Assembly (NCBI RefSeq): GCF_000801105.2
Contig: NC_079517.1
Coordinates: 14,942,001-15,006,000, forward strand
Direction: 5' to 3'
Origin: Raphanus sativus
Taxonomy: Eukaryota > Streptophyta > Magnoliopsida > Brassicales > Brassicaceae
Length of the DNA stretch: 64,000 nt
Below, piece after piece: positions 37,903 through 48,387 of the stretch. Below the pieces are notes generated by a model that did not search any database, was not told the origin of the DNA, and saw only the letters and a list, made by a program, of their open reading frames with translations. A program made the position numbers and the translations under genes. Positions within the stretch are counted from its first letter, which is position 1; every line of letters starts with the position of its first letter.

Positions 37903-40163
37903 GGTTTAGAAGCCCTCTGCTGAGACGATCCAACAACCCCCTTTGGATTGGATTCGTCTTAGCAGAGAAGATGAGCTTCAACTAGAGAGAGATCTGTGGA
38001 AGTGAAGTAGAAAAGATCAATGATATGAAGGTGCAACAGCAGGAGAGACCGATATCTATATCTAATTTGCTAAAACAGACAAAGCTAGCAATGCATATAA
38101 GATGTTGGGAGAAACTGTTTAGTCCAGGAAACAAAAAAAAAGTTGATCTAATAATGAGACAAGCCAGAATTGCATTACATAATTGTTAGGAACATACTCT
38201 TTCTCTCTTTCCAAATTTTCCATGGAAGATATATATATATTCAAGTCAAAAGTCTCTGATTTTTTTTTCTTTCATTTACTAAAATCCAAACAGTATTGCA
38301 GGAAAACCCTCAGGGCCTCATCAAACAAAAAAAAAACTCGCAGCATTTTAGGGAAAGTAGTACTTCCATAATCTAACTTTATAAAAGAAAAAAATATAAT
38401 GCCGTATATTATCGATTAGAAATCGGAATTAAGAAGAAGAAAAAAAAAGGTAGAGGAGTAAGAAGTAAATAAAAGCTTTTTTCTTTCGTCTTCCTCTCGG
38501 AAGCATCCACTATTTTCTCAGGAGAAAAATATGGAGCTGCAAGAAGATCTCACAAAAGAACCCCGAGGAAAAATAATGAATCAATTCACATTTTCTTTTA
38601 TCCAAGAAAACAAAAGAAAAATAAAAAAGAAGCTTCAAAACACAGAGAGAGAAAGAATAATAAGAAAACCACATCGGAGCATCGTCTCTACAAACCCATC
38701 AACAAAAAAAACACAGAGACAGAGTGCGATGGGAACTTACTACGCTCCAGAAAATTCTTTTCTTTATTGTTTTGGGAGAAACCAAAAGAAGGGAGCTTTG
38801 GGGAGGAGGGCAGATGGAGAGAGTAAATGAATAGTGAATTCGCTTTTATGCAGAGGCAGATGGGAGAGACTCTGTGGAACTGAGCGGGATTTATCAGCTA
38901 GTGTGTATTAATTAAATATTTCACTCTCTTTTTAAAATTAGAAACTTTCTTATTATTTCTAATCAAATGTTTACTTTTTATGTACTTCTTCTCTACCTAA
39001 ACTCCTTGACTGTTTGACCAATTAGAAAATAGCTCACAGAGTTTATTTGTGATTAGTGTTTAATTCTTTCAATTTAAAATTATGTGATTGAGCATAATTT
39101 TTTTCATAGATTTTCTTGAGTCATCATTTTACCTTTTCTACATCTTAATCGCCAATTTGCTATTCTGGGTTCTCTGTCATTTTCATTTCACCATTAACAT
39201 GTTGTAATTAATGAGGATTTTATCATGTTTTTTCTTTTCTTTTCGAATGTTTTCTCATTTATTTTGTCAGTAACATTTAAAATTTAAACAGATAAAGTAA
39301 AAGGAACGATCGAACAACTGTTACGTTTTCCTATGCACTGTGACTCTCTATTTTAAAATTTGGTCTTACTCTTACACAGCGTGCCTATTCATCCAAAGGT
39401 AAATAAAAGTGATTATTAAAACTTCGTTTTTCTTTAAAGGTAGTAAATAATAGTGATTAAGTTACAAACTCTGTTTCAAATTTTTAAGATTCGAAGTAGT
39501 AAAAGATTCCTTCAGTCGCTTTTTAATGGTAAAATTTAAACTTTCGAATTTTTTTTAAAAGAACTAACTAGTAAAATAAAAACAAAGACCAAATGCACGT
39601 TTACCCCTGAATCAGTCTTCTTGTTTAGCTTTTATTTTTACGTTTCCGTTGTTCTTTGTATATTCATTTTAGCTTACTTGGATACCACATGCTTAGGAAC
39701 CATCATAAATTCTAATACATCATTTCAGTTGAAATGATTTGTAGAACTTAAAGAATCCGTTTTATTCCTACCGGATTTGTTCCGTTTAAAAACCATGCTT
39801 GGACTAGGTCGTGAATGCATATTGATTAAGAGGTGAATTATTGATAATTTTTTAGTTTTTATAAAGAAGCAAAACAATTATCACATTATGCGATTTTTAG
39901 TTTTAATTTCATGTTAAACAAGACTTATATCTGATTTTCTTAACGGTTGCTTTGACCAAATCTACATGAACTTGGTCATTTGGGAGGAGATTTCTCCACG
40001 ATAAAAACCTTCTACACTAGTATGTCAGATCACATGAATCATAGAAGTTTTATGATAAAACTGTAACAGATCTCATTGTCCCTAGGCTCATAATACTAAA
40101 AACAAAAATAATTAAAATATTATTTCAGCGGCTAGATCCGCAGGAGCCAGGAGCCAATACTAT
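37903..40163. other. CYCA2;4 upstream region and intergenic DNA
   Basis: No further gene is seen. 37903-38880 probably holds the 5' UTR, perhaps with an intron, and the promoter of CYCA2;4. The minus-strand word GCATAAAAGCG near 38850 could be a TATA-like box. The rest is AT-rich and unique-looking. Short open frames (38183-38371, 38531-38830) lack homology I recognise. Confidence 0.4.
40159..40163. other. Target-site duplication, left (ACTAT)
   Basis: ACTAT directly precedes the left LTR and is repeated at 45158-45162 after the right LTR. Five bases is the standard target duplication for Ty1/copia elements, and the perfect match fixes both element ends. Confidence 0.92.
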
Positions 40164-40343
40164 TGTCAAGAAACCTAGAATAGGGTAATGGTTTTCTTGT
40201 ATTGATAGAGGTCAAGAGACCAAAGTATATATACAAACTAGGTTTTCCTAATATCATACGATATGTACATAGAGATAAAAGGAAGATTAACATAACCTAA
40301 TATATGGAAATATACGATAACATATTCGTATATATCCTCAATA
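40164..40343 (-). repeat. 3' LTR of the copia element
   Basis: 180 bases, matching the other LTR at every position I compared. The right boundary is set by the polypurine tract (C run at 40344-40350 on the plus strand) and the left by the target duplication. Confidence 0.95.
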
Positions 40344-40358
40344 CCCCCCCTCAAGTTG
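40344..40358 (-). promoter_or_regulatory. Polypurine tract
   Basis: On the element strand it reads AACTTGAGGGGGGG directly before the 3' LTR. It primes plus-strand DNA synthesis. The gag-pol stop codon TGA lies inside it, so the coding frame runs almost to the LTR. Confidence 0.9.
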
Positions 40359-43300
40359 GAGAGTGAAGATCAAGAACTCCCAACTTGGGAAGAAACTCGT
40401 CAAATCCTTTGCGTCCAAGAGGCTTCGTGAAAATGTCCGCAAGTTGAGAGTGAGTAGAAACATGTATGGTTGCGATGGTGCCTTTGACTATCTCATCTCG
40501 TATAAAATGGCAATCGTTCTCTACATGCTTCGTCCTTTCATGAAAAACCGGGTTAGCTGCCAAGTAAATTGCGGACTTGCTATCACAATGTAAAGGAATC
40601 GGAGAAGTGAAGTTAATTCCAAACGTCCGAAGGAGATTGCGTATCCAAAGAACCTCCTGAACTGTCGATGACATTGCCCTATATTCAGCCTCACAACTGG
40701 AGCGTGAAACGCAGTCTTGTTTCTGTGTTTTCCAAGATATAGGAGAGCCACCAAGAGTGATAAACCATCCAGTGAGAGACCGGCGAGACGTGCGACAACC
40801 GGACCAATCAGAATCACACCAAACGGATAATGTGAGATCAGTATGAGCGCGAAGAAGAATACCCTGTCCTGGATTACCTTTCAAGTAACGCACGACTCGT
40901 AAAGCAGCATTCCAATGAGCCAGTTTAGGCTTCTGCATGAATTGAGCAAGAAGATGAACCGAGTATGCAAGGTCTGGACGAGTAACAGCAAGATAAATAA
41001 GTCGGCCAACAAGTCGTCGATAAGCAGCGACGTCTGCAAGATCAGGTCCTTTATCGAGAGCCAAGGTCTGATTCTGTTCCACGGGAAAGGCGACCGGTTT
41101 AGCAGCCAGAAGACCAGTTTCCTCAATAATGCCAAGAGCGTACTTTCTTTGGCAGAGATAGATTCCAAGAGGGCTACGAGCAAGTTCCAAACCAAGGAAA
41201 TATTTGGAGACACCGAGGTCCTTCATGTGAAAACATCGATTCATGTAAGTTTTGAATGATGCCAAGAGAGACGGATTACTTGCTGAAACAACAAGATCAT
41301 CCACATAAATGAGAACCTGAATGTACTCCGTACCACGATCCAAGATAAACAAAGAGTAGTCAGATAGAGACTGTGTAAAGCCATATGTTTTTAACGAGGA
41401 TGATAGTTTTTCGAACCAGCATCGAGGGGCCTGTTTTAAACCGTAGAGTGACTTCTTCAAGAGACATACTTTGTTCTTATCAGAACCCTTGAAACCTGGT
41501 GGTGGTCGCATATAAACCTCTTCTTTTAGATCACCGTGAAGAAACGCATTATGGACGTCCATTTGATGAATCTCCCAGTTACGAGATGAAGAAATCTGTA
41601 GAAACGTTCTTACTGTAGTCATTTTCGCGACAGGAGCAAAAGTTTCTTCATAATCCTCTCCTTCAATCTGACTGTTGCCACACACAACTAGCCGTGATTT
41701 AGGTCGTTCCAAAGTCCCATCTGCTCTGAATTTATATTTAAAAACCCATTTGCAGCTTAGAGCATGTTTACCAGGCGGTAAATCAACAACTACCCAAGTG
41801 CCGTTGTCCTCTAAAGCCACATATTCGTCTTTAATAGAGTTTCGCCAGATCTCGTCAAGTATAGCCTGACGATAGGATGTAGGTTCTTGCAAAGATGAGA
41901 TAGCAGCGAGGAAGTGGCAATGATTCTCAGAGAATTTCGAACAGTCAACATAGAACTCAAGTGCGTAAGGAGTATCCGAGGAGCGAGACGCATAAGGTAA
42001 GATAGTCTGGAGAACGTAGTCCTGGAGCTTGGCTGGAATGCTCTTCGTTCGTAGACCGCGACCAAGCTCCTGTGCCGGAGAAGTTAAGTCAGCTGGAGGA
42101 GTTAACGGTAAGTCAGCCGGAGTAGGTAAAGTCAAGTCAGTCGTAGTAGGTAAAGCAGCCGGAGTAGTATCTAATTCAGGCTGAGTAGACGAGTCTGGTG
42201 GCGTAGTAAGTGTATCAATATCAACCAAGGTAGACGAAGAAGGAACCTCAGTAGACAACTCGGGTGCTACAGCCGGAGTAAAGTCTTTATCAGACGAGAT
42301 GTCAGAGTCATAAAGAGTGTCAGTCGCAGGTGACGTCTCAGCAGTAGAAGAAGGTAAGGAGACGGGCTCAGTAACAGGTAACGGTGAAACAGAGTCTGTT
42401 GGTAGTTCATCAGATACAGGAGGGATGTCTGCGACGATCGGAATGGCTGGAGGGACTGGAGAGACCCCAGACGAAGAAGACGAAGTCGAGGCATACGGAA
42501 ATTCCGATTCGCAGAAGACAACATCTCTGCTTGTAAATATTTTATCAGTTTCCTGATTGAGAATGCGCCAACCCTTTTGGCCGTTAGGATAACCGATAAA
42601 AACACCTTTAATACTCCGAGCAGCAAATTTGTCACCCTTGTGATGTTGATTATGGGCATAACAGAGTGAGCCGAAGACTCGAAGATGAGTAAGAGGTGGT
42701 GGTCTGCTGTAAAGTATTTCAAAAGGCGTCTTACCCTTGAGTAAAGGAGTAGGAGTACGATTTATAAGATAAGCTGCAGTCAAAATACATTCGCCCCATA
42801 AGCTTATTGAAAGGTTAGCTTGAAACCGTAAAGCTCTTGCCACATTCAGAATATGTCGATGCTTTCTCTCGGCTCGACCATTTTGTTGTGGTGTTCCTAC
42901 ACAAGATGTCTCATGAAGAATGCCATTGTCTCGGAAGAACGATGAAAGGCACATAAATTCAGTTCCGTTATCACTGCGAAACTTTTGTATGTCTGTGTGA
43001 AACTGTCGTTTAACCATAGAGATGAAGTTCCGAATTGTCCTGGGTACATCAGCTTTGGTCGACAAAAGGAACAACCACACAGAACGAGAGAAGTCATCAA
43101 CAAGAGTGAGAAAATATCGAGCACCACAACGAGCTGGAGTTCTATAAGGTCCCCATAAATCACAATGCACCATCTCAAACAAAGCTTTAGTTTTATTAGA
43201 ACTTGAAGAGAAAGAACATCTGGTCTGTTTGGCGCGGATACAAATCTCACACACCTTATTTTGAGAAACACTATCAATAGAAATAGGTAAAAAATCCAAA

Positions 43301-44892
43301 ACTCTAGAAGAGGGATGTCCTAAGCGATGATGCCAAACTTCAGATGTCACTGAGTTGTCTCGAAGAATAGCTCCTGCGAACTCCATCCCTTTCAAAAAGT
43401 AAAGCCCATGAGACTGCTCAGCCACTCCAATCAGCGTCCTGGTAATGCGGTCCTGAATCAACCCAAGTTTGTCAGTAATCTGAAATAAACACGTTTTCTG
43501 TCGTGCTAACTGAGATACAGATATCAAGTGACACTGAAGTCCTTCCACAAATAATACATTCTGAACTGTAAGTGTAGGACTTAGAACAGCTGTGCCTTGC
43601 TGTGTCGCAAGAGAAATCCTGCCATCAGGCAGTTTAACCGGTAATGATAGTGTATCTCGTATATCAGTAATGGAGTCTAGTGAACCAGTCATATGATTCG
43701 TAGCTCCGGAGTCAAGTATCCAAGAGAAAGAAGGAGACGTACCGCTTAAGGTATTAGGAGGCGTACGCTCGTTCAGTAAAGTCACCAACGTTTTCCACTG
43801 ATCGTCGGTGAGACCAGTAAGTCCGACACGATCTGAAGCAGTGATCGTGTTAGCCGAGTGTTGCAAGTTAGACGAATGAGACACTGTGTTTGCTCGAGCA
43901 GGATCAGATGGTGATCGATTCGCTGGAGTAGAACCACGTCCAGCTGAAGGTAAGACTCCTCTAGGTCTGTCTCCCCACCATTCTGGGTAGCCAAGAGAGC
44001 GGAAGCAATTTGACGCTAGGTGACCTTTGCGTCTGCAACTTGTACAGGTAAGTTTCATTCTCTCCTCTTTAGAGATAAAGCCACTGCGAGATGAAGAAGC
44101 CCCATAAGTCTGAGATGTACGAACAGCATGAGCCATAGTTTCAACTCGTTCATCTAGAGTTCGAGTCGTCTGTTTGGAGTCTTCATCCTGAAGAAGAGCA
44201 CTATACGCATCATCAAGGGAAGGAAGCGGGTCTCGTGAGAGTAGGTTAGACTTGACAGAACCATAAAGCGACTCGTCAAGTCCTTTGAGGAACTCGTGTA
44301 ATCTGTCCTCTTCTCTCTCTTTCTCCAAGTTAACTCCGATAGGACAACCACAATTCTTCATAATCCTATGTTCGGATAAGGCCGTCCAGAGTTGCATCAG
44401 TTTCCCATAATACGCTTCAATAGATAACCCATGTTGTCTGCAAGTTGCGAGCTCAGCCTTAATGCGTTGAACTCGCTGCCCATTATTAATAGAGTAACGC
44501 CGACGAATGTGTTCCCAGTAGTCGCTGGCGAGTTCCAAGTAAGATAAATTTGAGCGAACAGATTCTGTAATTGTCAGCTTAATCCAAGAAAGAACCAAGG
44601 CGTTGTTAGTACACCAGTCATCAAAATCAGCAGAGTCCGTGCTTGGTTGAGGTATTGAGCCATCGACAAAACCAAACTTCTTTCTTGCCTTTAGAGCCAT
44701 TCGTAAGTTAGTGGACCATTCATTGTAGTTTGATCCTTTAAGCAACGGTTGCGAGATAACAGAGCCGGGGTTATCGCTTGATGAAAGATCATATGGAGAT
44801 ATCGTACGACGTCGAACCTCCACAGCCGTTTGCGAAACTGTAGTCTTCCCGGAGGAACCCTGTGTATCATCATGACCGTCGTCGCTGCCCAT
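40351..44892 (-). CDS. Copia gag-pol polyprotein
   Basis: One open frame of 1,513 residues. In order: a gag domain (about residues 45-250; SQPLLKGSNYNEWSTNLRMA), a CCHC zinc knuckle (CTSCRRKGHLASNC), an aspartic protease site (WILDSGATNHMTG), an integrase zinc-binding region (HHRLGHP...CEICIRAK) and core (DLWGPY, FRSDNGTEF, TPQQNGRAERKH), a long Ser/Thr/Pro-rich linker (about residues 830-960), copia reverse transcriptase (TWVVVDLPPGKHALSCKWVF, then VLIYVDDLVV with the catalytic YVDD) and RNase H (VWCDSDWSGC, SRSSCEAEYRAM). Integrase before reverse transcriptase is the copia order. No stop or frameshift and no missing catalytic motif is seen, so the element could be autonomous. The start MGSDDGHDD is the first Met after the primer-binding site. 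Confidence 0.96.
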   Translation of the reverse strand: MGSDDGHDDTQGSSGKTTVSQTAVEVRRRTISPYDLSSSDNPGSVISQPLLKGSNYNEWSTNLRMALKARKKFGFVDGSIPQPSTDSADFDDWCTNNALVLSWIKLTITESVRSNLSYLELASDYWEHIRRRYSINNGQRVQRIKAELATCRQHGLSIEAYYGKLMQLWTALSEHRIMKNCGCPIGVNLEKEREEDRLHEFLKGLDESLYGSVKSNLLSRDPLPSLDDAYSALLQDEDSKQTTRTLDERVETMAHAVRTSQTYGASSSRSGFISKEERMKLTCTSCRRKGHLASNCFRSLGYPEWWGDRPRGVLPSAGRGSTPANRSPSDPARANTVSHSSNLQHSANTITASDRVGLTGLTDDQWKTLVTLLNERTPPNTLSGTSPSFSWILDSGATNHMTGSLDSITDIRDTLSLPVKLPDGRISLATQQGTAVLSPTLTVQNVLFVEGLQCHLISVSQLARQKTCLFQITDKLGLIQDRITRTLIGVAEQSHGLYFLKGMEFAGAILRDNSVTSEVWHHRLGHPSSRVLDFLPISIDSVSQNKVCEICIRAKQTRCSFSSSSNKTKALFEMVHCDLWGPYRTPARCGARYFLTLVDDFSRSVWLFLLSTKADVPRTIRNFISMVKRQFHTDIQKFRSDNGTEFMCLSSFFRDNGILHETSCVGTPQQNGRAERKHRHILNVARALRFQANLSISLWGECILTAAYLINRTPTPLLKGKTPFEILYSRPPPLTHLRVFGSLCYAHNQHHKGDKFAARSIKGVFIGYPNGQKGWRILNQETDKIFTSRDVVFCESEFPYASTSSSSSGVSPVPPAIPIVADIPPVSDELPTDSVSPLPVTEPVSLPSSTAETSPATDTLYDSDISSDKDFTPAVAPELSTEVPSSSTLVDIDTLTTPPDSSTQPELDTTPAALPTTTDLTLPTPADLPLTPPADLTSPAQELGRGLRTKSIPAKLQDYVLQTILPYASRSSDTPYALEFYVDCSKFSENHCHFLAAISSLQEPTSYRQAILDEIWRNSIKDEYVALEDNGTWVVVDLPPGKHALSCKWVFKYKFRADGTLERPKSRLVVCGNSQIEGEDYEETFAPVAKMTTVRTFLQISSSRNWEIHQMDVHNAFLHGDLKEEVYMRPPPGFKGSDKNKVCLLKKSLYGLKQAPRCWFEKLSSSLKTYGFTQSLSDYSLFILDRGTEYIQVLIYVDDLVVSASNPSLLASFKTYMNRCFHMKDLGVSKYFLGLELARSPLGIYLCQRKYALGIIEETGLLAAKPVAFPVEQNQTLALDKGPDLADVAAYRRLVGRLIYLAVTRPDLAYSVHLLAQFMQKPKLAHWNAALRVVRYLKGNPGQGILLRAHTDLTLSVWCDSDWSGCRTSRRSLTGWFITLGGSPISWKTQKQDCVSRSSCEAEYRAMSSTVQEVLWIRNLLRTFGINFTSPIPLHCDSKSAIYLAANPVFHERTKHVENDCHFIRDEIVKGTIATIHVSTHSQLADIFTKPLGRKGFDEFLPKLGVLDLHSPT

Positions 44893-44965
44893 AGCTTAGA
44901 CAGGTAGCGACAGAGAAGTAATAACCGTTAGGAACAGAAGATTGAAAGAATTTTGCTTTTTTAGA

Positions 44966-44977
44966 GCTCTGATACCA
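44966..44977 (-). promoter_or_regulatory. Primer-binding site (initiator tRNA-Met)
   Basis: On the element strand TGGTATCAGAGC follows the 5' LTR with no spacer. It is complementary to the 3' end of plant initiator tRNA-Met, the usual primer of plant copia elements. Confidence 0.95.
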
Positions 44978-45157
44978 TGTCAAGAAACCTAGAATAGGGT
45001 AATGGTTTTCTTGTATTGATAGAGGTCAAGAGACCAAAGTATATATACAAACTAGGTTTTCCTAATATCATACGATATGTACATAGAGATAAAAGGAAGA
45101 TTAACATAACCTAATATATGGAAATATACGATAACATATTCGTATATATCCTCAATA
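44978..45157 (-). repeat. 5' LTR of the copia element
   Basis: 180 bases, no difference seen from the 3' LTR. It carries the element's promoter; on the element strand a TATATATAC word (around 45047) may serve as TATA box. Followed by the second ACTAT target copy (45158-45162). Confidence 0.95.
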
Positions 45158-45162
45158 ACTAT

Positions 45163-46287
45163 TAAGCAAACGAATAGAAAAGTAGTGGAATCTGCATTTT
45201 CAGTGTTTGTTATGTTCCACGACTTATAATGCTTAGCATGCTGCATGCTACTCATTTTTTTGTAGTTAGTTGCTAAAAAAAAGTTTAAACTAGTTTATGC
45301 TAGTATTTTCATTATGTTATCTTTCCAGTTTAAAACTCCACAATACATGTTAATAAAAATGAATTATTAACATAGCTTATATTATTTTACTGTTATTTTG
45401 CATCTGATGAACGAACACTTTTTTTTCTTCTATTAACAAAACTCTCCGATTTGAAATGTAAACTGAATTTGATAAAAATGTATGATTAAATTGTGGGTTA
45501 ATTTGAAAAAACGTGAAAAGTTAAAAGCTATGATTATTTTGTTAAGAGGAGAAATGGCAATAAAGTCAAATGATTATAAGTCAAAATGTTCAAACGAAAC
45601 TTTGATGTTAAATGATTATAACCGAGGAAATCATACAAACCAAAATGTATTTAAATTAACAGGTACAACATACGAGTACTTGAAAAGCTACACTAAGAGC
45701 CAAAAGTCTTTCACTTACCACATGGGAGACTGGGAGTTACATATTCAAAGCTATCTAGGATTTCAAATTGGAGAGAAAACTGTTGTATCGATCAATTATA
45801 TAAATACTTGTTTAATTTTTGATTCTATGTATAATAAGATGAATGAGTTAAAGTTGCAAGTGTGAGAAGGACGTAACGAGAGGACGTCGGGGACCTAATT
45901 AAAATAACGTAGATCTACACGATTCAAACCAACACACAAAAAGAAGCAGAAAAATAAAAGGAGGCATTTTCAAAACTGAGAAGACAGAAACAGACGTATA
46001 TAGTCTTTAAAAACATTAAAGTTATTCATGTTTGGTCGTTCCATTTTTACATTTATTTGAACATGACATGATTTAAATGTTTGCAAGACTTATGATCATG
46101 TCAAATTTTATACTTCCTGCCATGATTTTAATGTTTGTATGACTATATGTGATCCAGTCAATTTTATACTATATGATCATATCAATATTTATTTTTCTCT
46201 CCACTGTGCTCATTATATGATCCCAGTTGACTGAGTTTGTTGTAACAAGTAGTAGCAACCAACATGGGGGTCGAAGAAGAATATATA
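45163..46287. other. Intergenic DNA, no gene seen
   Basis: AT-rich DNA between the copia element and the nested MITEs. An open frame of 127 codons at 45482-45865 (plus) has no recognisable domain, low-complexity codons and no splice or neighbour support, so I treat it as chance. Confidence 0.5.
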
Positions 46288-46815
46288 CTCCCTCTGTTTT
46301 TTAAAGATGTATGTTTTAGGAATTTTTTTTGTTTCAAAAAGATGTATTTTTCATATTTTCAATGTAATTTTTGTCAACTAATTATGAATAATTGTGAATC
46401 TCAAAAACATTAATTGCATTTCTTGAAATTTTATAGGTTTAGAAATATAGGAAATATAAAATAACAAAAAACTATGCATTAATAAGTAAATTTTAATATT
46501 CCCTCTGTACCACTTTAAGTGATGTTTAAGCATTTTTATTTTGTTCCATTATAAGTGATGTTATCACATTTCTAGATAAAATTTAATGTCAATTGAAACT
46601 TTCAACCAATTACAAAATACTACATGTTTTTTTTATTGGTTAGACTGATTTTATTTAATGCAATTTTATGTAACCAAGATAAATTACATAGAAATTTGTA
46701 TTTTCTTAATCTTTGTGTAGAAACCTTAAACACCACTTAAAATGGTACAGAGGGAGTATGTTTTATTAAAAAGTGTGAAAATCTCAAAACATGTATTATT
46801 TAAAAACAGAGGGAG
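46288..46815. mobile_element. Stowaway-type MITE (outer), interrupted
   Basis: Ends CTCCCTCTGTTTTTTAAA and, reversed, CTCCCTCTGTTTTTAAA, flanked by TA on both sides (46286-46287 and 46816-46817). TA duplication with CTCCCTC termini is the Stowaway/mariner signature. It is split by a second element at 46499-46756; without that insert it is about 270 bases. Confidence 0.9.
46499..46756. mobile_element. Stowaway-type MITE (inner), nested
   Basis: Ends TTCCCTCTGTACCACTTTAAG and, reversed, CTCCCTCTGTACCATTTTAAG, flanked by TA (46497-46498 and 46757-46758). The inner terminal repeats differ from those of the outer element after CCCTCTGT, so it is a different subfamily that inserted into the first. 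Confidence 0.9.
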
Positions 46816-47396
46816 TACATATTACATACATCATACATGTACACAGTTTCGAGCACACATTAATAGATGAAAGTGAAATGAATGGCCAAAAAGGACAGGG
46901 CCCAATAATCAAAGGTACAAAATCATTTAAGAGCATTTAAGAAAGTGAAACTGGATCAACGAGCTAACGTGGGAAATGAGATGTCTGATTTCTTTTGGCA
47001 TGCAAAGCAGAACCTCATTGAAGTAGGCAGAGGCTCCCACTTTCAAAACCACTTCTTATTGCCTCCTTCTAGCCGAATGTTTAGCGGTTCGTGCTGCTAT
47101 ATTTCTAGTGATTTCACTTGATCTAACTCACATCTGACTTAGATCAGATTCTCAATCAATCAGAACCGTATGATACAATCTCTATGGAACTCCCTCCCTC
47201 CGACATCACTTCTTATATTCTTCTTTCTTCGTTTCTTGTCAATTCAGTTACATTGCTAAGTTTCAAAGTGGGCCAGCTGACAACATTGTAAAGACATGTC
47301 TTTGCAATGACTCATTGGGCCTTAAATGTACTCTCTTTTTCCTGTTAATCAATTGGGCTGAACAAAAACAAAAAGGTCGAGTAGTATATGTGGGGG

Positions 47397-47768
47397 AACC
47401 GAACCAAACCATCGGTTTTCAGTTAACCAAATTTTTTAAAACTAATTCTGAAATTAACCGAATTAAATTTCGGTTCGGTTTCTGGTTAATTTCGGTTTGG
47501 TTTTTTGTTTTCAATATAGTTTTCTAAAAATATTTAGATATTTTGGCTAAAATCTGTTATTTCGGTTAAATTTGGTTCTGTTTTTTTTGGTTAATTTCGG
47601 TTTGGTTTTTTGGTTATTTTCAAATATTTTCCGTTTTTTGTTTTCTTAGTTTTATTTTTCAAATTGAAAACCGAACCGGAAACCGAATTATTTTTAAAAA
47701 TCTTACCGAACTAAACCAAATCCACTGTTACCGAACCAAAAACCGAAAATTTTGGTTTGATTCGGTTA
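47397..47768. mobile_element. CGGTT-rich inverted-repeat element
   Basis: The left end gaaccgaaccaaaccatcgg is mirrored at the right end by ttttggtttgattcggtt. The interior repeats cggtttggtttttt and aaccgaa words in both orientations. About 370 bases and no coding frame. It resembles the AACCGAAC-type non-autonomous elements common in crucifers; the target duplication was not resolved. Confidence 0.55.
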
Positions 47769-48387
47769 GGACAAAAATCTTAGGGCTAAGTATATGCATC
47801 TGTGTCTCCAGTGTGTAATATACATATATACATGCATGCACACCGTTTTGAGCACAACACAGATATAGTAGAAGAGTCAAAAAGGGATAGATGAAAATCA
47901 GTCCAAATATCAAAGCTAGAGAAACATTTTAAGAAAGTGAAACTCGATCAATAAGAAATGAGACACGTCTGATTCAAGCAAATCTCAATGGTTGATCACG
48001 CAACACATGTACAAGATGATTTTTGAACTGGGCGAGTCTGGCAAACAGCGAAATGGGATCGAGTCGATTAACAAAGGCGTTACTCTTTGACCAAAAGAAG
48101 GCGTTACTCTTTTTATTTTTGGACTAAAGTATCTTTTTCTGTTCTTTTTGGAGTTAAGTATAGTTTCTTTCAAGTAAAGGCTAGGGGTTGATGAAGAAGA
48201 AAACGAGAAAAAGGCGTGCTTAAACGCTCATACTTATTTTAGGGGTTTTCGAACACGATCCGCGAATTCATCAAAATCTAACTTTGAGTTCCTATACATG
48301 TATATATATGTATCAAACACTTCGACCCTAGTTAAGGAGAGAAAAACAAAGAAACCAACAATTCATATATAAATAGGTTCGTTCGGG
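47769..48387. other. ISS1 upstream region
   Basis: No gene is seen. It contains the presumed promoter and leader of ISS1. The word aggcgttactctttgaccaaaag and a near copy aggcgttactctttttattttt (48074-48120) form a small local duplication. Confidence 0.45.

Larger units (their letters stand above)
40164..45157 (-). mobile_element. Complete Ty1/copia LTR retrotransposon
   Basis: A 4,994-base element on the minus strand with two 180-base LTRs that look identical base for base, a 5-base target duplication (ACTAT), a primer-binding site for initiator tRNA-Met directly after the 5' LTR, one uninterrupted gag-pol frame and a G-rich polypurine tract directly before the 3' LTR. Read on its own strand the LTR begins TATTGAGG and ends TTGACA, so the termini are TA...CA rather than TG...CA. 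Compact size and short LTRs fit the Ale/Retrofit-type copia lineage, a tentative placement. Identical LTRs and an open frame indicate a very recent insertion. It sits between CYCA2;4 and ISS1. Confidence 0.96.

Noticed and set aside
40363..44873. Many other open frames on both strands across the copia element
   Set aside because: All overlap the single 1,513-residue gag-pol frame and have no homology of their own.
45482..45865. 127-codon open frame between the copia element and the MITEs
   Set aside because: No recognised domain, no splice or codon-use support, and AT-rich low-complexity composition; best read as chance.
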